Below are positions 8,026 to 13,491 of a stretch of 13,491 nucleotides of DNA, in pieces. Origin of the DNA: Aurantimonadaceae bacterium (GTDB lineage Bacteria; Pseudomonadota; Alphaproteobacteria; Rhizobiales; Rhizobiaceae). The position numbers were made by a program, and so were the translations under genes. Where the stretch lies: positions 1-13,491 of the forward strand of contig QIIJ01000424.1 in the NCBI GenBank assembly GCA_003232595.1, written 5' to 3'. The first letter of the stretch is position 1; each line of letters begins with the position of its first letter. Under the pieces are notes generated by a model, which did no database searches, was not told the DNA's origin, and was given only the letters and a program-made list of their open reading frames with translations.

Positions 8026-9207
8026 ATGACCAACGCCCATTATATTGTCCAGCAACCGGATGAGAAATCCATACAGTCAAGTGCTACCTATCTGTCAGCA
8101 CTGCATTTTTGCCTTATGGCTTTTGCCATAGTCTTGTCGTTGGTCACAATTGTCTTTGCGACAATTAATACAGCAATGGCCAAAACTCACCAACCGGTGC
8201 AACTGGCAGGACTTGTCACGCCCAATGATATGAATATGGGTTCTTTGCTTATGCCATCGACTGAGCCTGGCCGCTATGTCGAGGCACCCCGACTTAAAAC
8301 AGACGTTGATATCGATATATCCGGGCCGATTGCCCGGGTGCGGGTTACCCAGCGGTTTGTAAACCCGGGCAAGGGCTGGGTCGAGGGTATATATGTCTTT
8401 CCGCTGCCGGAAAATTCGGCGGTCGACGGGTTGAAACTGCAGGTTGGTGACCGCTTCATTGAAGGGATCATCAAAAAGCGCGAGGAAGCCCGCCAGATTT
8501 ATGAAAAGGCCAAGCGTGAAGGCAAAAAAGCGGCATTGCTAGAACAGCAGCGTCCAAATATCTTTACCAATGCTGTGGCCAATATCGGGCCAGGCGAAAC
8601 AGTCATTGTCCAGATTGAATATCAGCAGACCATCAAACAGTCCTCCGGCGAATTCTCCTTGCGGTTCCCTATGGTTGTTGCCCCACGTTATTCGTCGCGC
8701 CCGGTGGTGCAGAATGTCCGGTTTGACGGCCAGTCCGGCTGGGGTAAAGTCAACGATCCTGTGCCGGATCGTGAATCAATTTCTGCGCCGGTTCTTGATC
8801 CTGAAACCAACGCCAAGATAAACCCGATTTCTCTTTCTGTTCGTCTTGCTGCCGGATTTCCGCTGGCAACTGTGGTCAGCCAGTTTCACAAAATGGTAGA
8901 AAAGCAACTCGATGACGCTACCCGAATTCTGACGCTTGATGCGGGAGAGGTGCCTGCGGATCGTGATTTTGAATTGACCTGGAAAGCAAAAGGCGAAACA
9001 CCAACCGCTGCATTGTTTACAGAAAATATCGAGGGTACGCCTTATATTCTGGCCTACATCACGCCGCCTTCGATTGATGTGTCAAAACTCCCGAAAATCA
9101 ACCGTGAAACCATCTTTATTATCGATAATTCCGGGTCCATGGGAGGCACATCAATGGTGCAGGCCAAGCAGGCGCTGGGACAACTGGTTCAACGTTATCC
9201 GCTTTGA
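8026..9207 (+). pseudogene. VIT/vWA sortase-target protein, N-terminal fragment
   Basis: First part of a marine proteobacterial sortase target protein. The start at 8026 is set by GGGGGA (8014-8019) six bases upstream; a TTG at 7996 is in frame but has no ribosome-binding site. Residues 26-47 form a hydrophobic signal/anchor segment ending near AMAK. Residues about 80-215 are a VIT (vault/inter-alpha-trypsin inhibitor) domain, with VRVTQRFVNPG, GIYVFPLPENSAVDGL and the EEARQIYEKAKREGKKAALLEQ segment. The vWA domain begins at about 360 with the metal-binding MIDAS sequence DNSGSMGG (D367, S369, S371). The match stops at VQAKQAL (about 9157-9177); the rest, to the TGA at 9205-9207, is out of frame. 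The vWA domain continues in the next frame from 9176, so this product alone lacks most of that domain and the sorting signal. Confidence 0.88.
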
Positions 9208-10324
9208 TGATACAATGGAGTTGCTGTTTCCTGCAGCCGTTAAGGCCGACGGTGAAAACATCGATACAGCATTGCGATTTGTCCGCAGTCTTGAGGCAGA
9301 GGGCGGCACAGAGATGCTGCCTGCACTCAGGGCAGCCCTTGTTGACCAGAATGTATCTGGTAGGGATACCATTCGCCAGGTTGTGTTCCTGACTGATGGG
9401 GCCATTGGCAATGAACAGCAATTGTTTGATGAAATTGGCCAAAACCGGGGGCGCAGCAGGGTTTTCACAGTCGGCATCGGTTCCGCGCCCAATTCGTTTT
9501 TTATGACAAGAGCGGCAGAGATTGGTCGAGGCACGTTTACCTATGTGGGCAGCGAAAGCCAGGTTGGAAGCCGGATGATAGAGTTATTCACCAAACTGGA
9601 AACTCCGGTGATGACTAATTTGGTTGCCCGCTTCGACGGAGTGAATGCCAGCGATGTTTCGCCAAATCCACTGCCGGACCTGTATGCCGGTGAACCTTTG
9701 GTTATTGCTGCAAAACTGGCAGCGGGAGGAAGTCTTGAAAATGCAAAGCTTGCTTTGAGTGGAGAGTTTGCCGGCCAGCCCTGGCGGGTAGAAATGCCAC
9801 TTTCCGGTGCAGCCACCGGACCCGGTGTCGGAAAATTATGGGCGCGCCGAAAAATTGCCAGCCTGGAAGCATTGCGATCCAACGACACGGACATAAACCA
9901 GGTCGACCGCACAATCGAAAATGTTGCGCTTGCTCATCATATTGTCAGCCGGTTAACCAGCCTTGTGGCGGTTGATGTTACCCAAAGCCGCCCTGGCAGC
10001 AAGAAACTCGACACAAAAAAACTGCCACTCAACCTTCCAGATGGATGGGAGTTTAACAAGGTCATGGGTGATGCATCGCCGCTTCAAAAAGCGTCCTACA
10101 AAAGGGCTGCAAATCGCACCCGTCAGTTGATGGCCCCGGCGCCCAATGCAAAAATGGCAAGACTTGTGGCCGCTCGGACAAAATCTGTAAATCTGCCACA
10201 AACTGCAACACCGGCTGACCGCAACATTATTGCAGGATTGCTCATATTGCTGCTCGCATTCATGTTGTGGATGACCCAGCGCATGTGGGGCGGACTTGTG
10301 CGCGCAACGGGCGCGAGGGGCTGA
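9176..10324 (+). pseudogene. VIT/vWA sortase-target protein, C-terminal fragment
   Basis: Continuation of the same gene in the +1 frame. It picks up at WDNWFNVIRFDDTMELLFP, the second strand of the vWA fold, and carries the remaining MIDAS elements: the Thr in EGGTEMLPAL and the Asp in VFLTDGAIGNE. A C-terminal region of about 200 residues with mixed strand/helix character follows, then the sorting signal and a terminal membrane helix. About eight residues of the first vWA helix appear to be missing between QAL and WDN, so the join probably reflects a loss of about 26 bases (a length of 2 modulo 3) rather than a one-base slip. CTGGGA at the junction can be read in both frames, consistent with loss between short repeats. 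An intact gene would encode roughly 770-785 residues. The stop overlaps the sortase start in TGATG. Confidence 0.85.
10193..10321 (+). other. C-terminal sortase sorting signal (LPQTA) with membrane tail
   Basis: Within the C-terminal vWA fragment, LPQTATPA (10193-10216) is followed by a hydrophobic helix (IIAGLLILLLAFMLWM) and a short tail with arginines. This is the tripartite plan of a sortase substrate. Alanine replaces the usual glycine of LPxTG. The next gene encodes the sortase, which makes it the obvious partner. Confidence 0.8.
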
Positions 10325-10923
10325 TGGCGATGCGTCGCTGGAAAGACAGCCCGGCACAGGTAAAACTCTGGCGCTTGCTGATCATCGTTGTCGCCCTTGC
10401 AGGGTTTTCCTTGATCGGCAATGGGGTTTGGATCAAGGCCAAGGCTGAACTGGCCCAGGTGTTGCTTGATCGGGCATTTGCCAAAACGGTATCGGGTGAA
10501 GTCGATGTTCGCCCCTGGCCGTGGGCCGACATTTCTCCTGTTGCCCGTATGTCCGTGAGCAGGCTGAACAAAAGCGCTGTTATATTGAATGAGGCCAGTG
10601 GCGAAGCGCTGGCTTTTGGCCCGGCCCTTGTCAGGGGCTCACCGATGCCGGGTGAGGAAGGCACCAGCATTATTTCAGGCCACCGCGACACCCATTTTTC
10701 CTGGCTTCGGTATTTGGATACAGGCGATGATATCGACATCAAGAATGCAAGAGGTGCCGACCAGCGCTTTCGTGTTACAGGCATGCGCATTGCCCGCTTT
10801 GATGAAGCCAACATTGATATCAACAGCTTTGGGCAGAAACTGGCTTTGACTACCTGTTATCCGTTTGATGCCAAAACAAGCGGGCCGTTGCGATATATTG
10901 TCGAAGCGGAGCTTATTCAGTAG
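10324..10923 (+). CDS. class GN (marine proteobacterial-type) sortase
   Basis: A 199-residue cysteine transpeptidase predicted to cleave its partner between Thr and the next residue at the LPQTA signal. An N-terminal membrane anchor (about residues 15-37) places the catalytic domain outside the inner membrane. The catalytic triad is visible: H120 in SGHRDTHF, C178 in LALTTCYPF and R190 in SGPLRYIVEAEL. The ATG at 10324 is chosen because it overlaps the target gene's stop as TGATG and has GAGGGG just upstream. Longer in-frame starts (from 10267) would run inside the target gene and add a non-homologous leader. Being immediately behind a VIT/vWA gene with a sorting signal matches the one-sortase, one-target arrangement known in marine proteobacteria. 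The enzyme looks intact although its target gene does not. Confidence 0.92.
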   Translation: MAMRRWKDSPAQVKLWRLLIIVVALAGFSLIGNGVWIKAKAELAQVLLDRAFAKTVSGEVDVRPWPWADISPVARMSVSRLNKSAVILNEASGEALAFGPALVRGSPMPGEEGTSIISGHRDTHFSWLRYLDTGDDIDIKNARGADQRFRVTGMRIARFDEANIDINSFGQKLALTTCYPFDAKTSGPLRYIVEAELIQ

Positions 10924-10985
10924 TAGGAACTGCTGTGGTGCCCGGCTCGACGGTTGCTCGCAAGGGAATCGACCTGATCTAAAAT

Positions 10986-11013
10986 AATTTCTTTCAGTTT
11001 AGAAATTTTTTTT
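10986..11013 (+). terminator. weak intrinsic terminator after sortase
   Basis: AATTTCT (10986-10992) pairs with AGAAATT (11001-11007) around an 8-base loop. A T run reaches 11013. The layout is that of a rho-independent terminator, but the 7-bp stem is AT-rich, so efficiency is doubtful. A TTGACT at 11012-11017 directly after it could be the -35 of a glmS promoter; I do not see a good -10. Confidence 0.4.
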
Positions 11014-11079
11014 GACTACCAATTAAACTGCAACCTGCGTATGGACTGAAACAACTAACATCGGGTTGGGAAATATTAA

Positions 11080-12906
11080 ATGTGTGGAATTGTCGGGATT
11101 GTTGGCACCAGGCCAGTAGCAGTGCTCATGGTCGACGCCCTGAAGCGGCTTGAATATCGTGGTTATGATTCAGCCGGAGTGGCGACAATTGAAAACAGTG
11201 TGCTTGACCGGCGGCGGGCGGAAGGAAAACTGGTCAATCTTGAACAGCGCCTTGCTAACAATCCGCTGGCCGGAACCATTGGTATAGGCCATACCCGCTG
11301 GGCCACTCACGGGGTGCCCAACGAAACCAATGCTCACCCGCATATTTCTGATGATGTAGCATTGGTGCACAATGGCATTATCGAGAATTTTCGTGAATTA
11401 CGCGAAGAATTGCAGGCTGATGGTTACGTCTTTGCCTCTCAGACCGATACTGAAGTCATCGCACATCTGGTCAGTCGCGAAGTAAAAAAGGGCATGAGCC
11501 CAAAAAAAGCAGTACATACTGCGATCAAGCGGCTCAAAGGTGCATTTGCCCTGGCCATCATGTTTCGCGATCATGATGATATGCTGATTGGTGCCCGTAA
11601 CGGGCCACCACTGGCCGTTGGGCATGGCAGTGGCGAAATGTTTATCGGCTCTGATGCCATTGCTCTGGCACCATTTACCAATGTGATCACCTATCTTGAA
11701 GATGGTGACTGGGTTGTTGTGCACCGCGAAGAGTTGCAGATCTACGACGCCGAAGGCAATGCGGTCGAACGAGACCGGCAAACGTCAATTGGCTCCAACA
11801 TGATGGTGGACAAGGGAAACTACCGCCACTTCATGGACAAGGAAATTCATGAACAGCCGGAAGTGATTGGCCACACACTTTCCCACTATCTCAATTTTGC
11901 CGATGGCCGCGTTTCCATCCTGGATAATCTGCCATTCAGTTTTGCCGATTTTGACCGGATATCAATTACAGCCTGCGGGACCGCCTATTATGCCGGGCTG
12001 GTGGCTAAATACTGGTTTGAACACCTGGCGCGCCTGCCGGTTGATATTGATGTGGCCTCGGAATTTCGCTACCGCGAAGCGCCAATGCCCAACAAGGGGC
12101 TTTCCCTGTTTATCACCCAGTCAGGGGAAACCGCCGATACCCTGGCATCACTGCGTTACTGCAAGCAGAAAAACCAGCACATCGGTGCCATAGTCAATGT
12201 GCAGGAATCGACCATTGCGAGGGAATCTGATGTGGTTTTCCCGACGCTTGCAGGACCGGAAATTGGTGTGGCTTCTACCAAGGCATTTACCTGTCAACTG
12301 TCCGTATTGGCCTCGCTGGCTGTTGGCGCTGCGCGACAACGCGGCAAAATCAGCGCAGAAGAAGAAGCACAATTGGTGCGCGATCTTTCCAAGGCGCCAA
12401 GAATTGCCAGCCAGGTATTAAAGCTTGGCGCAGAAATCGAACAGATTGCCCGTGATCTTGCGAGCGTCAGGGATGTGCTCTATCTCGGGCGCGATTCCAA
12501 TTTTCCACTTGCCATGGAAGGCGCATTGAAACTGAAGGAAATTTCCTACATTCATGCGGAAGGTTATGCTGCGGGCGAATTGAAACACGGCCCCATTGCG
12601 CTGATTGATGAAAACATGCCTGTGGTGGTTATTGCTCCCACCGACAAGATATTCGACAAGACCGTATCCAACATGCAGGAAGTTGCAGCCCGCGGCGGCA
12701 AAATAATTCTTATTACTGATGAGAAGGGTGCCAGGGCCACCGATATTGAAGGTGCAAAAATCATCATTCTGCCGGAAATGCCGGAAATCATCACGCCAAT
12801 CGTCTATGCATTATCGGTTCAGATGCTTGCTTATCACACGGCGGTGCATATGGGGACCGATGTTGATCAGCCGCGAAACCTTGCAAAATCTGTGACTGTC
12901 GAATAA
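11080..12906 (+). CDS. glmS: glutamine--fructose-6-phosphate aminotransferase (isomerizing)
   Basis: GlmS makes glucosamine-6-phosphate from fructose-6-phosphate and glutamine, the first step toward UDP-GlcNAc for peptidoglycan and LPS. The product is 608 residues, the standard bacterial length. It starts MCGIVGIVG; Cys2 becomes the N-terminal nucleophile of the glutaminase domain (about 1-220), which also has RLEYRGYDSAG, GHTRWATHG and HNGIIENF. Two SIS sugar-isomerase domains follow (about 285-420 and 455-600), with ITACGTAYYAG, TQSGETADT, STKAFTCQ and EGALKLKEISYIHAEG. The C-terminus DQPRNLAKSVTVE closes the active site in known enzymes. GGGAAA lies about nine bases upstream of the ATG. 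The 156-base leader behind the sortase holds the weak hairpin and a possible -35. No glmS ribozyme is evident. It appears intact. Confidence 0.98.
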   Translation: MCGIVGIVGTRPVAVLMVDALKRLEYRGYDSAGVATIENSVLDRRRAEGKLVNLEQRLANNPLAGTIGIGHTRWATHGVPNETNAHPHISDDVALVHNGIIENFRELREELQADGYVFASQTDTEVIAHLVSREVKKGMSPKKAVHTAIKRLKGAFALAIMFRDHDDMLIGARNGPPLAVGHGSGEMFIGSDAIALAPFTNVITYLEDGDWVVVHREELQIYDAEGNAVERDRQTSIGSNMMVDKGNYRHFMDKEIHEQPEVIGHTLSHYLNFADGRVSILDNLPFSFADFDRISITACGTAYYAGLVAKYWFEHLARLPVDIDVASEFRYREAPMPNKGLSLFITQSGETADTLASLRYCKQKNQHIGAIVNVQESTIARESDVVFPTLAGPEIGVASTKAFTCQLSVLASLAVGAARQRGKISAEEEAQLVRDLSKAPRIASQVLKLGAEIEQIARDLASVRDVLYLGRDSNFPLAMEGALKLKEISYIHAEGYAAGELKHGPIALIDENMPVVVIAPTDKIFDKTVSNMQEVAARGGKIILITDEKGARATDIEGAKIIILPEMPEIITPIVYALSVQMLAYHTAVHMGTDVDQPRNLAKSVTVE

Positions 12907-12911
12907 TCAGT

Positions 12912-12932
12912 GGTTCAGGGAGTTGCCTGACC
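12912..12932 (+). terminator. hairpin after glmS, doubtful terminator
   Basis: GGTTCAGG (12912-12919) pairs with CCTGACC (12926-12932) with one bulged T and a six-base loop, starting five bases after the glmS stop. There is no following T run, so it may be an RNA 3'-end stabiliser rather than an intrinsic terminator. Confidence 0.3.
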
Positions 12933-12976
12933 CGGCGATGTTTAAGCCTGTTCGCGTGAATTTGTTACAAATCGCA

Positions 12977-13005
12977 TTGCAATCATCATCACAATTAACA
13001 TATTA
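12977..13005 (+). promoter_or_regulatory. putative sigma70-type promoter for DUF502 gene
   Basis: TTGCAA (12977-12982) and ATATTA (13000-13005) are separated by 17 bases and lie 44 bases before the DUF502 start. Both boxes depart from consensus, and alphaproteobacterial promoters are hard to call by eye. Confidence 0.35.
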
Positions 13006-13048
13006 GACTGACTGCACAATTTGGTGCACCAAGGAAAGAACCTGCTGA

Positions 13049-13491
13049 ATGGCGAAAGAAAACAAACCGCTGTTGAAAAAAACCAAGCCAAGGCTTGTAA
13101 CGCGGTTGCGCAACTATTTTTTAACCGGGTTTGTTATTTGCGCGCCTCTGGCGATTACGGCCTACCTGACTTGGACATTGATCCAATGGGTGGATTCATG
13201 GGTCAAACCCTATATCCCAAGTGTTTATAATCCGGATACCTATCTGCCATTTTCGGTGCCTGGATTTGGCCTGCTGGTTGCTTTGTTCGTGATAACGATC
13301 GTCGGATTTCTAACCGCAAACCTGATTGGTCGCTCAATCGTATCATTTGGCGAATCCATGCTCAGTCGGATGCCGGTTGTGCGCAGCCTCTATTCCGGAT
13401 TGAAACAAATTTTTCAAACAGTTTTCAATGAGAAGTCAGAGAGCTTCAAGGAAGTAGCCTTGATTCAATACCCCAGGCAAGGTTTGTGGGC
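13049..13491 (+). CDS. DUF502 membrane protein, 3'-truncated by window
   Basis: The ATG at 13049 opens a frame that runs off the window end, giving 147 complete codons. It follows an AAGGAAAG ribosome-binding site (13031-13038). Residues 26-47 and about 72-90 are two hydrophobic membrane segments. They flank a loop with the family pattern WVDSWVKPYIPSVYNPDTY, and a GFLTANLIGRS segment and RMPVVRSLYSGLKQIFQTV follow. These are hallmark stretches of DUF502. The family is broadly distributed; the bacterial members have no established function that I know of, and the old label 'cytosolic protein' conflicts with the two helices seen here. Placement just after glmS matches what I recall from Hyphomicrobiales genomes. 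The C-terminal third is outside the window. Confidence 0.92.
   Translation, partial: MAKENKPLLKKTKPRLVTRLRNYFLTGFVICAPLAITAYLTWTLIQWVDSWVKPYIPSVYNPDTYLPFSVPGFGLLVALFVITIVGFLTANLIGRSIVSFGESMLSRMPVVRSLYSGLKQIFQTVFNEKSESFKEVALIQYPRQGLW

Noticed and set aside
10267..10323. Longer sortase start inside the vWA gene
   Set aside because: The extra residues do not resemble a sortase leader; the ATG at 10324 has a ribosome-binding site and the coupled TGATG overlap.
10924..11079. glmS leader as a glmS ribozyme or riboswitch
   Set aside because: The glmS ribozyme is a Gram-positive element of about 150 bases or more with a defined pseudoknotted core. Here I see only one weak AT-rich hairpin and a T run, which fits a terminator for the sortase gene better.
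13021..13230. Small 69-residue frame opening at 13021
   Set aside because: It overlaps the DUF502 coding frame (13049 onward), which carries clear family motifs; the small frame has none.

Overview
This window looks like a chromosomal, mostly housekeeping region of an alphaproteobacterium, probably Hyphomicrobiales and probably marine. Three signals point that way. One is an NDUFA12-type complex I subunit, shared by mitochondria and alphaproteobacteria. Another is a DUF2155 protein downstream of it. The third is a glmS-DUF502 gene pair together with a 'marine proteobacterial' sortase and target. The lineage is inferred from gene families and remembered gene order, not from a search. Base composition looks even and moderate across the window, and I see no insertion sequence, integrase, tRNA, rRNA or CRISPR array.

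Layout: (1) 1-3206 (+): the 3' part of a large AsmA/YhdP-like (DUF3971) envelope protein, cut by the window start. (2) 3207-4460 (-): tyrS, whose stop codon directly abuts that of the preceding gene. (3) 4560-5723 (+): anmK, for anhydro-muropeptide recycling. (4) 5847-7434 (+): a tight cluster of an NDUFA12-family complex I subunit, a class I SAM methyltransferase and a DUF2155 exported protein, the last broken by two compensating frameshifts. (5) 7436-7867 (-): a GNAT acetyltransferase, converging on DUF2155 with one base between stop codons. (6) 8026-10923 (+): a Gram-negative sortase module. It holds a VIT + vWA protein with an LPQTA sorting signal, split by a frameshift or deletion near 9175-9180, and then its class-GN-type sortase, coupled through TGATG. 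(7) 11080-12906 (+): glmS. (8) 13049-13491 (+): the start of a DUF502 membrane protein, cut by the window end.

Several genes serve the cell envelope. GlmS makes glucosamine-6-phosphate for peptidoglycan and LPS, AnmK returns anhydroMurNAc to that pool, the YhdP-like protein belongs to a family linked to outer-membrane lipid traffic, and the sortase handles a membrane-anchored vWA protein. The sortase/VIT-vWA pair is the most interesting system here. The family is recognised, but its biological role in Gram-negative cells is not established as far as I know.

The most unusual sequence-level feature is a cluster of apparent reading-frame lesions between about 7196 and 9180: two in DUF2155, one large one in the vWA gene, and possibly an in-frame gap in the GNAT gene. 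Flanking genes are intact. Either the consensus is locally poor or this stretch is decaying.
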